Assembly (NCBI GenBank): GCA_900045905.1
Contig: FCNS01000012.1
Coordinates: 282,861-346,860 of the forward strand
Reading direction: 5' to 3'
DNA from: Clostridiales bacterium CHKCI001
GTDB lineage: Bacteria; Bacillota; Clostridia; Lachnospirales; Lachnospiraceae
DNA: 64,000 nt
Part shown: positions 46,321-55,017 of the stretch, piece after piece
Numbering within the stretch: position 1 is the first letter of the stretch
Layout: each line of letters opens with the position of its first letter
The notes under the pieces: model-generated
What the model was told of the DNA's origin: nothing
The model's database searches: none
Seen by the model: the letters and a program-made list of their open reading frames with translations, nothing else
Program-made: the position numbers and the translations under genes

Positions 46321-47040
46321 ATGGAGAAAATTCGTTTGAATAAATATTTAAGCGAGTCTGGTATATGTTCCCGCAGAGAAGCTGATCGACTGACAGAAGC
46401 GGGAAAAATTACAGTAAATGGGACAATTGCTTTTGTTGGAATGAGTGTCTGTGAATCCGATGAAATTTTTGTAGATGGAAAACTCGTCAAACGTCAGCAA
46501 AAAAAACAAGTCCTTTTAGCCGTGAATAAGCCAAAAGGAGTTGTATGTACAACGGCTCGTTTTAAGGGAGAACAAAATATTGTAGATATGGTGCAATATC
46601 CAACTAGAATTTATCCAATTGGAAGATTGGACAAAGATTCCGAGGGATTAATTCTTATGACGAATGATGGAGAAATCGTAAATAAGATTTCCAGAAGCCG
46701 TAATAATCATGAAAAAGAATATGTCGTTACAGTCAATAAACAAGTGACCGAAAAGTTTTTAGACCAGATGAGAAACGGCATAGAAATTTTGGATACGATA
46801 ACAAAACCATGTATTTGTAAAAAAACTGGTAATCGGGAATTTCATATTATATTGACGCAGGGCTTAAACCGTCAGATTCGACGCATGTGTGACGCATGTG
46901 GATATAAAGTAGAGAATCTGAAAAGAATTCGTATTATGAATATTCGTCTTGGAAATATTCCGCTTGGACATTTTCGAAATGTGACAGAGGCAGAAAGAAT
47001 GGAATTAGAACAATTATGTAATCGAACAGAGAAAGGATGA
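46321..47040 (+). CDS. rluF: 23S rRNA pseudouridine synthase (RluF/RluB type)
   Basis: A 239-residue RsuA-family enzyme: an N-terminal S4 RNA-binding domain (IRLNKYLSESGICSRREADR), the catalytic Asp in RIYPIGRLDKDSEGL and the GLNRQIRRMCDACGYKV region, which most resembles RluF. It should modify a uridine in 23S rRNA. I choose ATG 46321; an in-frame TTG at 46309 is too close to the GGAAGG site. Its stop overlaps the ligA start by four bases. Confidence 0.9.
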   Translation: MEKIRLNKYLSESGICSRREADRLTEAGKITVNGTIAFVGMSVCESDEIFVDGKLVKRQQKKQVLLAVNKPKGVVCTTARFKGEQNIVDMVQYPTRIYPIGRLDKDSEGLILMTNDGEIVNKISRSRNNHEKEYVVTVNKQVTEKFLDQMRNGIEILDTITKPCICKKTGNREFHIILTQGLNRQIRRMCDACGYKVENLKRIRIMNIRLGNIPLGHFRNVTEAERMELEQLCNRTEKG

Positions 47041-49004
47041 TAAAAGAAGAGATGAAAGATCCAAAAGTTCGTATGAAAGAGTTAATCCAGATATTAGAGC
47101 CGGCAGCAAGAGCTTATTATCAGGAAAACCGCGAGATTATGGACAATCGGGAATATGATGCCTATTATGATGAATTATTAAAATTGGAAAATGAAACAAA
47201 GACAGTACTAGCTGGAAGTCCAACGATGAAAGTTGGATATGAGATTGTAAGTGAGCTTCCAAAAGAAGTTCACGAAAGCAGGATGCTTTCCTTGGACAAG
47301 ACAAAAGATGTAACACAGCTTCAGACATTTTTAGGAGATCAAATTGGAGTCCTTTCTTGGAAAATGGATGGACTTACGGTAGTCCTTACTTATGAAAATG
47401 GAGAATTAAAAAAAGCAGTAACACGGGGGAATGGAGAAGTTGGAGAAGTTATTACCAATAATGCGAAAGTATTTATTAACCTTCCATTAAAGATTGCATT
47501 TTCAGGAAGACTCGTAATTCGAGGGGAAGCGATTATCCGTTATTCTGATTTTAAAAAGTTGAATGAAACAATTTCAGATGTCGATGCCAGATATAAAAAT
47601 CCGAGAAATCTTTGTTCCGGTTCAGTACGACAATTGAATAGTGAAATTACGGCGAAAAGAAATGTACATTTTTTTGCATTTTCTTTAATTGTTGCAGAGG
47701 GAAAAACGTTTCATAATTCTTGTTTGGAACAATTTGAATGGCTGCAAGAACAGGGATTTGATGTGGTAGAACATGTAAAAGTAACCAAAAATTCGCTGCC
47801 CGATGCAGTAGAACAATTTTCAAAAAAAATAGAAGAAAACGATATCCCGTCCGATGGATTGGTATTATTGATGGATGATATTGCATATGGAGAATCTCTC
47901 GGAGCTACTGCAAAATTTCCAAGAAATGCAATGGCATTTAAATGGAAAGATGAATTAGCAGAAACAACGTTACGTTATATTGAATGGAGTGCTTCTCGTA
48001 CAGGTTTGATTAATCCAGTTGCCGTGTTTGACCCAGTGGAATTAGAGGGTACAACTGTGAAACGTGCAAGTGTGCATAATCTTTCCATTATGGAAGAATT
48101 ACAGCTTGGGGAAGGAGATCGAATTACCGTATTTAAGTCCAATATGATCATTCCTCAAATTGCTGAAAATTTAACGAAAAGTGGAACAATTATAATTCCA
48201 GAGGCCTGTCCTGTGTGTGGAGGAAAAACGGAGATTCATAAAAATATTGATGTAAAGAGTTTGTATTGCATGAATCCGGATTGTCAGGCAAAAAAAATAA
48301 AAGCGTTTGAATTATTCGTCAGCAGAGATGCAATGAATATTGATGGACTTTCCTCTGCCACGATGGAGAAATTAATTGACCGAGGATTTATTAAGGAATA
48401 TGCGGATATTTTCCATTTAGAAACATGGAAAGATTCCATTATAGAGATGGAGGGATTTGGACAAAAGTCTTATGAAAATATGATTGGTTCCATTGAAAAA
48501 GCTCGAAAAACAACGCTTCCAAGAGTTATTTATGCCCTTGGAATCTCTGGAATTGGGTCTGCCAATGCAAAAATGTTAAGTAAAGCGTTTGGATTTGATT
48601 TTGAAAAAATGCGGCATGCATCCATAGAAGAACTGACAGAGGTGGATGGAATTGGAGCTGTATTGGCAAAAGGATGGCATGACTATTTTTCCGACGCAAA
48701 ACGAAATGAAATTGTTGATCATTTATTGGCAGAATTAGAAATTGAAATAGAACATGTAGATACCGAATTGAGCTTAGATGGAAAAGTATTTGTTATTACA
48801 GGGGCGGTGCAGCATTTTGCTAACCGAAATGAATTAAAAGCGTATATTGAACAGCGAGGAGGAAAAGTAACTTCTGCTGTAAGTACAAAGACTAATTATC
48901 TCATTAACAATGATAGGACAAGTAATTCTTCTAAAAATAAAAAGGCAAGAGAACTCAATATTCCAATTCTTTCAGAGGAACAGTTTTTGGAACTTACAGA
49001 ATAG
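47037..49004 (+). CDS. ligA: NAD-dependent DNA ligase, divergent
   Basis: A 655-residue ligase that seals nicks in DNA with NAD. The adenylation site is KMDG in LSWKMDGLTVVLTYE, followed by IRGEAII, NPRNLCSGSVRQLN, a four-Cys zinc finger (CPVCGG, then CMNPDCQ), helix-hairpin-helix repeats and a C-terminal BRCT domain (about 580-655). It departs from the common core: RGNGEVGEVIT where most LigA have RGDG and GEDVT, and CSG where AAG is usual. It may be a second, specialised ligase next to a standard LigA elsewhere, or simply a diverged sole copy. It is translationally coupled to the rRNA-modification gene. Confidence 0.9.
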   Translation: MIKEEMKDPKVRMKELIQILEPAARAYYQENREIMDNREYDAYYDELLKLENETKTVLAGSPTMKVGYEIVSELPKEVHESRMLSLDKTKDVTQLQTFLGDQIGVLSWKMDGLTVVLTYENGELKKAVTRGNGEVGEVITNNAKVFINLPLKIAFSGRLVIRGEAIIRYSDFKKLNETISDVDARYKNPRNLCSGSVRQLNSEITAKRNVHFFAFSLIVAEGKTFHNSCLEQFEWLQEQGFDVVEHVKVTKNSLPDAVEQFSKKIEENDIPSDGLVLLMDDIAYGESLGATAKFPRNAMAFKWKDELAETTLRYIEWSASRTGLINPVAVFDPVELEGTTVKRASVHNLSIMEELQLGEGDRITVFKSNMIIPQIAENLTKSGTIIIPEACPVCGGKTEIHKNIDVKSLYCMNPDCQAKKIKAFELFVSRDAMNIDGLSSATMEKLIDRGFIKEYADIFHLETWKDSIIEMEGFGQKSYENMIGSIEKARKTTLPRVIYALGISGIGSANAKMLSKAFGFDFEKMRHASIEELTEVDGIGAVLAKGWHDYFSDAKRNEIVDHLLAELEIEIEHVDTELSLDGKVFVITGAVQHFANRNELKAYIEQRGGKVTSAVSTKTNYLINNDRTSNSSKNKKARELNIPILSEEQFLELTE

Positions 49005-49089
49005 CTTGTTGTTATAGTGGTTTTTAATAAAGATTTTTATAAAATAGAAAAATTGTGAAAGAAGCTTGCTTCTGGAAAGGGGAGACGAT

Positions 49090-50010
49090 ATGCCAATTAG
49101 AGTGGAGAATGATTTACCAGCACGAGCTGCATTAGAGTCGGAAAATATTTTCATGATGGGGGAAAACCGTGCAGAGACACAAAGAATTCGTCCGTTAGAG
49201 ATTGTAATTTTAAATCTAATGCCAATTAAGCCTGATTATGAGACACAGTTACTACGTGCATTGTCCAATACGCCATTGCAGATTAATATTACCTATTTAA
49301 CGTTATCGACACATCAGTCCAAACATACCTCATCCAGTCATATTAATCGGTTTTATACAACATACGATCAGATTTGTAAAAGAAACTTTGATGGTATGAT
49401 TATTACAGGGGCTCCAGTAGAACATATGGAGTTTGAGGAGGTTCACTATTGGCCAGAAATTGAAATGATTATGGATTGGACAAAAACACATGTAACTTCT
49501 ACACTTTATGTGTGCTGGGGAGCATTGGCTGGAATTTACTATCATTTTGGAATTCAAAAGGTTCAATTAGAAAAGAAACTTTCAGGGGTTTATACCCATC
49601 GTGTTTTAGATCGCTGTGAGCCATTGGTAAGAGGATTTGATGATATGTTTACTGCTCCGCATTCTCGTTACAGTGGAGTATCCAGAGAAGAAGTAATCAA
49701 GAATCCAGATTTACAATTGTTGGCAGAGTCAAAGGAAGCAGGAGTCTATCTGATAAAAAGTTTGGATGAAAGACATGTATTTTTATTTGGTCATCCTGAG
49801 TACGATCGTATGTCCTTGGATGCGGAATATCGAAGAGATATTGCAAAAGGAATTTCCATCGCTCCGCCAGAGCATTATTACGAAAATGATGATCCAGAGA
49901 TGACCCCAATTTTAACGTGGAGAGCTCACGCCAACACACTTTATACAAATTGGCTGAATTATTATGTTTACCAGGTAACTCCTTACGATATGGTTGAAAC
50001 GCCGTTATAA
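49090..50010 (+). CDS. metA: homoserine O-acetyltransferase (MetA family)
   Basis: A 306-residue enzyme that acylates homoserine in methionine synthesis. Numbering from ATG 49090 places the catalytic Cys at 142 (CWGALAG), His at 235 and Glu at 237 (GHPEYDR). Residue 111 is Glu (TGAPVE), the residue known to favour acetyl-CoA over succinyl-CoA (Gly in E. coli), so acetylation is expected. The start follows GGAAAGGGGAG; an in-frame TTG upstream is not needed. Single gene closed by a terminator. Confidence 0.95.
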   Translation: MPIRVENDLPARAALESENIFMMGENRAETQRIRPLEIVILNLMPIKPDYETQLLRALSNTPLQINITYLTLSTHQSKHTSSSHINRFYTTYDQICKRNFDGMIITGAPVEHMEFEEVHYWPEIEMIMDWTKTHVTSTLYVCWGALAGIYYHFGIQKVQLEKKLSGVYTHRVLDRCEPLVRGFDDMFTAPHSRYSGVSREEVIKNPDLQLLAESKEAGVYLIKSLDERHVFLFGHPEYDRMSLDAEYRRDIAKGISIAPPEHYYENDDPEMTPILTWRAHANTLYTNWLNYYVYQVTPYDMVETPL

Positions 50011-50030
50011 TATGAATCTTTTGGGAGGAA

Positions 50031-50085
50031 AACTCTTGCCTCCAAATGTTGGACGTGATGCTGGCATTTGGAGGTAGTGTTTTTT
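50031..50085 (+). terminator. terminator after metA
   Basis: GCCTCCAAATG pairs with CATTTGGAGGT around a 16-base loop, followed by GTGTTTTTT. Confidence 0.8.
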
Positions 50086-50836
50086 ACATTTTTTGATGTA
50101 GAATTCGGCTAATTGGCTTATAAATAATCATTACGGCAATGGAAACAAGCAGACCTTTTAATAAATTCAATGGTGCAACACAGAATATTACAAAAGTGGT
50201 AAGGTTTGTAACTCCATTGAAAATAGCAGAACCTTGTGCAATAATCTGATCGAGCGGAAGACCGAAAAGTTTGGAAAATTGCGGAAGTAAATATAAAGCA
50301 TTAAAAATCGTACCAAAAACAGTGATCGTCAATGTGCCAAGTACACATCCAAGAATTGCATGGTTCTTTGTCTTTTTCCAGTAATAAACGATTGTAGCAG
50401 GTACGATGAAACTGCATCCAACTGCAAAGTTAGCAAAATCTCCAACAAAGGCAGTGGAAGTTCCTTTTAAGAGAATATGTAAAATAACCTTTAATAATTC
50501 TACGATAACTCCCGCAGCAGGTCCAAATGCGAATCCGCAGATTAATACTGGAATTTCACTAAAGTCTAATTTATAAAACCCAGGTGCTAAAAATGGCAAT
50601 GGGAATTCAAAGTACATTAAAATCACAGAAATTGCAGAAAACATACCAATTGCAGCCATGCGGCGAGTGGAAATAGTTGCTCCTAGCGTAGTGCATCTTA
50701 TTGTGTTCGACTTATTGTCGATAAGAACTTGGGCGCCGTAAGAAACACAGTAAATAACCAGAGAAATACCTGCTACCATAAGCAGGAAAAAGATATTTTG
50801 TTGTGCTTGTGTTATAATTAGTTTTAAATGTTGCAT
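50084..50836 (-). CDS. ribU: riboflavin ECF transporter substrate-binding component
   Basis: A 250-residue membrane protein of the ECF S-component fold, with an N-terminal extra helix, then RRMAAIGMFSAISVILMYFE, YKLDFSEIPVLICGFAFGPAAG and AVGCSFIVPATIVYY as in RibU. The FMN riboswitch directly upstream identifies the substrate as riboflavin or FMN. The start is ATG at 50836 after AAGGAGTG; an in-frame GTG at 50845 overlaps that site. The shared energising module (EcfA1, EcfA2, EcfT) is not in the window. Confidence 0.93.
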   Translation of the reverse strand: MQHLKLIITQAQQNIFFLLMVAGISLVIYCVSYGAQVLIDNKSNTIRCTTLGATISTRRMAAIGMFSAISVILMYFEFPLPFLAPGFYKLDFSEIPVLICGFAFGPAAGVIVELLKVILHILLKGTSTAFVGDFANFAVGCSFIVPATIVYYWKKTKNHAILGCVLGTLTITVFGTIFNALYLLPQFSKLFGLPLDQIIAQGSAIFNGVTNLTTFVIFCVAPLNLLKGLLVSIAVMIIYKPISRILHQKM

Positions 50837-50892
50837 AAAAATCACTCCTTAATAAAAGAAACTTTCACTGGATGTCTTTTATGTATTACGAT

Positions 50893-50934
50893 AAAAAAAC
50901 TGCTCCAAATGCAAAAAGATGCATTCGGGGCAGT
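50893..50934 (-). terminator. riboswitch-controlled terminator of ribU
   Basis: On the minus strand ACTGCCCCGAATGCA pairs with TGCATTTGGAGCAGT, followed by seven T residues. It lies between the FMN aptamer and ribU, the expected position for an FMN-induced stop. Confidence 0.85.
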
Positions 50935-50957
50935 CATCCTGTACACGAATTGTACAA

Positions 50958-51085
50958 TTCCTTCTCTCATCCAGACTTTGCAGCTATGCTGCGTTCACTG
51001 TCGGTTTTGGAATTTCACCAAATCCACCGCAAAGCGGGTCACGGACTATACCGTCGGTAGGGAATTACACCCTGCCCCGAAGAAT
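50958..51085 (-). promoter_or_regulatory. FMN riboswitch (RFN element)
   Basis: Read on the minus strand the conserved blocks appear in order: CTTCGGGGCAGGGTG, AATTCCCTACCGACGGT, ATAGTCCGTGACC, GATTTGGTGAAATTCC, AAAACCGACAGT and GTCTGGATGAGAGAAG. These are the core of the FMN aptamer. A downstream terminator (50893-50934) completes the switch, so ribU is expected to be off when FMN is abundant. Confidence 0.97.
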
Positions 51086-51107
51086 TGTTTGTTCTATTTT
51101 TATTATT

Positions 51108-51136
51108 ATGATACTGCTTGTTTACCGACTTGTCAA
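51108..51136 (-). promoter_or_regulatory. promoter of the riboswitch-ribU transcript
   Basis: Minus strand TTGACA (plus coordinates 51131-51136), 17-base spacer, TATCAT (51108-51113), about 23 bases before the aptamer. Confidence 0.8.
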
Positions 51137-51147
51137 GTTAAGTGGGC

Positions 51148-51981
51148 TTATCCTATGGATTCTAGTAAAGCAGTTAAGTTGCTAAGACCTTCTAATTTCC
51201 AATCTTCAATTTTACCTGAGTCACATAATTGTGCAAGATTTGGATCAATTGGCAGTGCAGCGGCAACTGGAATGGCGAAGTTGGCTGCAACAGTGTGAAT
51301 ATCACTATTTCCAAAAATAAAGTGTTTTTCTTGGCAGTTTGGACATACAAAATAGGACATATTTTCTACAATTCCAAGGATTGGAACGTTCATAGCATCT
51401 GCCATATGAACTGCTTTGGAAACGATCATGGAAACAAGATCTTGAGGAGTAGTAACGATGATAATTCCATCCAAAGGTAAGGACTGAAATACAGTAAGCG
51501 GAACATCTCCAGTTCCAGGAGGCATATCTACAAACATATAATCAACATCGCCCCAACAGACATCTGACCAGAACTGCTTTACGACATTGGCAATAATCGG
51601 TCCTCTCCAGATGACAGGATCAGTTTCTTCTTCCAGCAATAAATTGACGGACATCATAGCAGTACCTTTCGCAGAATATAGTGGCTGGATGGTGTTATTT
51701 GGTGCCTGAGTTGCCTTGTCGTGAACTCCAAACATTTTTGGAATAGATGGTCCTGTAATATCTGCATCTAAAATGGCAGTCTTATATCCTTTTTCTCTCA
51801 TAGAACATGCCATTAACGAGGTAACAAGGGATTTGCCAACGCCTCCCTTTCCACTTACGACTCCGATTACTTTTTTAATATGGCTGTCTGCATTTGCAGC
51901 AACGGAAAAATCGGTTTGTTTATGAGAACAGCCTTCACAAGATTCTTTTGTACAAGATTGGTTATTACATTCTTTACTCAT
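51148..51981 (-). CDS. Mrp/NBP35-type iron-sulfur carrier ATPase
   Basis: A 277-residue P-loop protein that binds and transfers Fe-S clusters. An N-terminal Cys cluster (C5, C10, C15, C18 in CNNQSCTKESCEGC) precedes the deviant Walker A GKGGVGKS, and the C-terminal CPNC near 215 is the bridging cluster-binding pair. The start is ATG at 51981 after GGAGG; upstream in-frame codons would add a hydrophobic run that does not belong. Anaerobes commonly encode this form. Confidence 0.93.
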   Translation of the reverse strand: MSKECNNQSCTKESCEGCSHKQTDFSVAANADSHIKKVIGVVSGKGGVGKSLVTSLMACSMREKGYKTAILDADITGPSIPKMFGVHDKATQAPNNTIQPLYSAKGTAMMSVNLLLEEETDPVIWRGPIIANVVKQFWSDVCWGDVDYMFVDMPPGTGDVPLTVFQSLPLDGIIIVTTPQDLVSMIVSKAVHMADAMNVPILGIVENMSYFVCPNCQEKHFIFGNSDIHTVAANFAIPVAAALPIDPNLAQLCDSGKIEDWKLEGLSNLTALLESIG

Positions 51982-52122
51982 TGGTTTCCTCCAAAATTGA
52001 TATAAAATTGCAGAACGAATTAAGAATAAATTCTGCAAGACTATAAAAAGTGTAACACAAATGAAGCAAAAAAACAATGGAAGAATGAACGCTTTACTGC
52101 TTTATGGAAGAAGGGGAGAATT

Positions 52123-54501
52123 ATGCAGCAATTGATTGATCATCGGATTCGTTTGTCAGTTCGTAACTTAGTAGAGTTTATTATGCGCTCGGGAGATTTA
52201 GATAATCGGAGAAGCAGTTCGGCCGATCGGGAAGCAATGCTTGCTGGCGGGCGAATGCATCGAAAAATCCAAAAGCAAATGGGAGCCAATTATGAAGCAG
52301 AAGTGGCATTAAAGATTACGGTACCACTGGATGAAATTGACTTAATATTGGAAGGACGAGCAGATGGAATTCTGAAAGAGGGAGAAGAAATTGTTATTGA
52401 CGAAATAAAAGGAATGTATCAAGATGTGAAAAAGATGGAACAACCAATTCCAGTACATCAGGCACAGGCAGTTTGTTATGCTTATATGTATATGCAAAAG
52501 AAAGAGAAGGATGGTATCTGGATTCAAATGACGTATTGTAATTTGGATACTGAAGAGATTCAGAGATTTCGGGAATATTATACGGCGGATCAAGTGGAAT
52601 TTCAGTTTTTCTCTTATATAAAAGAATATGGGAAATGGGCAAAGTTTTTGTACCAACATCGTTTGGAAAGAAAGCAGTCCATTCAGGGAATGGAGTTTCC
52701 ATTTTCTTACCGAAAAGGACAGAGAGAAATTGTGGTATCCGTCTATCGTGCTATTTTAAGAGAAACTCGTTTGTTTATTCAAGCCCCGACTGGAATCGGA
52801 AAAACAATTTCGGTTACCTTTCCAGCGGTCAAAGCCATTGGCGAGGGATATGGGGATAAGATTTTTTACCTGACGGCGAAAACAATTACAAGAGCTGGTG
52901 CAGAAGAAAGTTTTGAAATTATGCGAAAACAAGGAATGAAACTTTCCAGTGTTACGATTACAGCCAAGGAAAAACTCTGTATTCTCGATGAAATGGATTG
53001 TAATCCAATCAGTTGTCCAAGGGCAAAAGGACATTTTGACCGAGTAAATCATGCAGTATTTGATTTGATTACGAATGAAGAAAAGGCTTCTCGAGAAATC
53101 ATCTTGTTTTATGCGGAAAAGTATCAAGTTTGCCCGTTTGAACTTTGCTTGGATGTAAGTAATTGGATGGATGCGATTATTTGCGATTATAATTATGTAT
53201 TAGACCCCAATATCCGATTACAACGCTATTTTGCAGAGAATAATACAGGAGACTATATTTTTTTAATTGATGAGGCACATAACCTTGTAGAGCGCGCGAG
53301 AGAAATGTATAGTGCAACATTAATAAAAGAAGATTTTTTAGAAGCGAAGAAGCGCATGAAAACAGCATTGACCATAACGAAAAAAATCGATCGCTGTAAT
53401 CGAATCATGCTTCAACTGAAACGAGAATGTGATACATGGAAAGAACTTTCAGAAGGAGAGGGAATTGGAGCACTTGTGACCGCAGTGGAGGCGTTATTTG
53501 GAGAATTGCAAAAATGGGAAGAAACACATCCAGAATATAGACGTACAAAGGAAGATAGTGAATTTTTCTTTTCCCTCCGCAATTTCTTAATGATCTATGA
53601 TCGAATGGATGAGAATTATCGTGTTTATACGCAGCATTTGGAAGATGGAAGATTTGTTTTAAAATTATTTTGCGTCAATCCTGCCAATGCAATTCGAGGT
53701 TGTTTAGAACAAGGCATTGCAGCTATATTTTTTTCTGCAACAATGCTGCCAATTCGTTATTATAAAGAACTATTGAGTGGGGAACAAAATGATTATGCGA
53801 TTTATGCCCATTCGCCATTCGATACAAAAAAACGTTTGCTTTTAATTGGGAGTGATGTGAGCAGCCGTTATACAAGAAGAGTTCATTCCGAGTTTGAAAA
53901 AATAGCCGCCTATATTGAAAAAATAGTGAGTGCGAAACAGGGAAATTATCTTGTATTTTTTCCTTCCTATGGCTATATGATGGATGTATTAGCAATGATA
54001 GAGAGGCGAAAGCCAGGTTATAGGTATCAAGTTCAGAGAAATGGAATGACGGAGCGGGAGAGAGAACAATTTTTGGAAGAATTTTCTAATCAGCATGGAG
54101 GAAGTTTCGTTGGATTTTGTGTTAGCGGAGGTATTTTTTCAGAAGGCATTGATTTAAAAGGAGAACGATTGATTGGAGTGATTTTGATTGGAACGGGTTT
54201 GCCTCAGGTTTGTTCGGAGCGTGAGATTTTAAAAAAATTTTATGTAGAAAAAGAAATGGATGGGTTTGCCTATGCCTATCGCTATCCAGGTATGAATAAA
54301 GTTCTTCAGGCAGCTGGAAGGTTAATTCGTACTGAAAACGATTATGGAGTGATTGTATTACTGGATGATCGTTTATTGAAAACAGAATATATCGAACAAT
54401 TTCCAGTGGAATGGTCGGATTATCGAGTAACACGCTTAACAGAAATTGAATTGGAATTACAGCATTTCTGGAAAAATATTATAAGAATAAGAAAGGAATA
54501 A
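52123..54501 (+). CDS. XPD/DinG-type DNA helicase with N-terminal nuclease-like domain
   Basis: A 792-residue superfamily 2 helicase. The N-terminal 170 residues resemble a PD-(D/E)XK nuclease domain (ILEGRADGIL, then IVIDEIKGMY, an Asp and a Glu-X-Lys). Helicase motifs are QAPTGIGKT (about 220), the Fe-S-type Cys group (LCILDEMDCNPISC, later VCPFELC), DEAH in LIDEAHNL (about 383), FSATMLP, SGGIFSEGIDLKG and QAAGRLIRT. XPD/DinG helicases unwind 5' to 3' and use the Fe-S cluster. A DNA-repair or RNA:DNA-hybrid role is likely. It lies seven bases upstream of a short sigma-like gene. Confidence 0.88.
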   Translation: MQQLIDHRIRLSVRNLVEFIMRSGDLDNRRSSSADREAMLAGGRMHRKIQKQMGANYEAEVALKITVPLDEIDLILEGRADGILKEGEEIVIDEIKGMYQDVKKMEQPIPVHQAQAVCYAYMYMQKKEKDGIWIQMTYCNLDTEEIQRFREYYTADQVEFQFFSYIKEYGKWAKFLYQHRLERKQSIQGMEFPFSYRKGQREIVVSVYRAILRETRLFIQAPTGIGKTISVTFPAVKAIGEGYGDKIFYLTAKTITRAGAEESFEIMRKQGMKLSSVTITAKEKLCILDEMDCNPISCPRAKGHFDRVNHAVFDLITNEEKASREIILFYAEKYQVCPFELCLDVSNWMDAIICDYNYVLDPNIRLQRYFAENNTGDYIFLIDEAHNLVERAREMYSATLIKEDFLEAKKRMKTALTITKKIDRCNRIMLQLKRECDTWKELSEGEGIGALVTAVEALFGELQKWEETHPEYRRTKEDSEFFFSLRNFLMIYDRMDENYRVYTQHLEDGRFVLKLFCVNPANAIRGCLEQGIAAIFFSATMLPIRYYKELLSGEQNDYAIYAHSPFDTKKRLLLIGSDVSSRYTRRVHSEFEKIAAYIEKIVSAKQGNYLVFFPSYGYMMDVLAMIERRKPGYRYQVQRNGMTEREREQFLEEFSNQHGGSFVGFCVSGGIFSEGIDLKGERLIGVILIGTGLPQVCSEREILKKFYVEKEMDGFAYAYRYPGMNKVLQAAGRLIRTENDYGVIVLLDDRLLKTEYIEQFPVEWSDYRVTRLTEIELELQHFWKNIIRIRKE

Positions 54502-54507
54502 AAAAGA

Positions 54508-55017
54508 ATGAGTGAACAAAATAAATTTTATCAAATGTATAAGAAGGAACTGGAGGGAATTACCCCTTGTGAACTGGAAGAGATAGAAGAATTGGCAGAG
54601 GCATTAGCAATGGGAGATGAATCCGTCCGAAATCGTTTGATTGAAGGTAATCTGGAACGAGTGATTCAAATGGCAGAATCTTATGCAGAAAGTGGTCTGC
54701 CATTTTCTGATCTTGTGCAAGAAGGAAATATGGCATTGACAATGGCAGTATATGAATATGAAGGAGGCGGATTTCTTCCATTTATCCAAGAACGAATTAT
54801 TCAAGCAATGGAAGCTGCAATTGAAGAACAAAAAGGGGAAGCATCCATTGGACAGAAAATGGCGGCTTATATTAATGTAATGAATGAAGTAACGAGCAGA
54901 CTTGCAGAAGAACTCGGTCGAGAAGCAACGGTAGAAGAGGTTGCAGAAAAAATGCAGCTTCCAGTAGAAGAAGTAAAAGAATTAATGAAAACAGCATTGA
55001 ACGCAATTCATCATTGA
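54508..55017 (+). CDS. short sigma-70-like protein without region 4
   Basis: A 169-residue protein that parallels the central part of RpoD: EEIEELAEALAMGDESVRNRLIEGNLERV matches region 1.2/2.1, GLPFSDLVQEGNMALTMAV matches region 2.2 (core binding), and LAEELGREATVEEVAEKMQL matches region 3. The segment matching 2.3-2.4 (FIQERIIQAMEAAIEEQ) lacks the aromatic residues that melt the -10 element, and region 4 for -35 recognition is absent. It might bind core polymerase as a modulator rather than act as a normal sigma factor. It starts seven bases after the helicase stop and overlaps the end of the convergent subtilase gene by seven bases. Confidence 0.75.
   Translation: MSEQNKFYQMYKKELEGITPCELEEIEELAEALAMGDESVRNRLIEGNLERVIQMAESYAESGLPFSDLVQEGNMALTMAVYEYEGGGFLPFIQERIIQAMEAAIEEQKGEASIGQKMAAYINVMNEVTSRLAEELGREATVEEVAEKMQLPVEEVKELMKTALNAIHH

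Noticed and set aside
50828..51298. Plus-strand frame across the FMN riboswitch
   Set aside because: It runs through the aptamer and terminator and opposite the Mrp gene; the open frame is coincidental.
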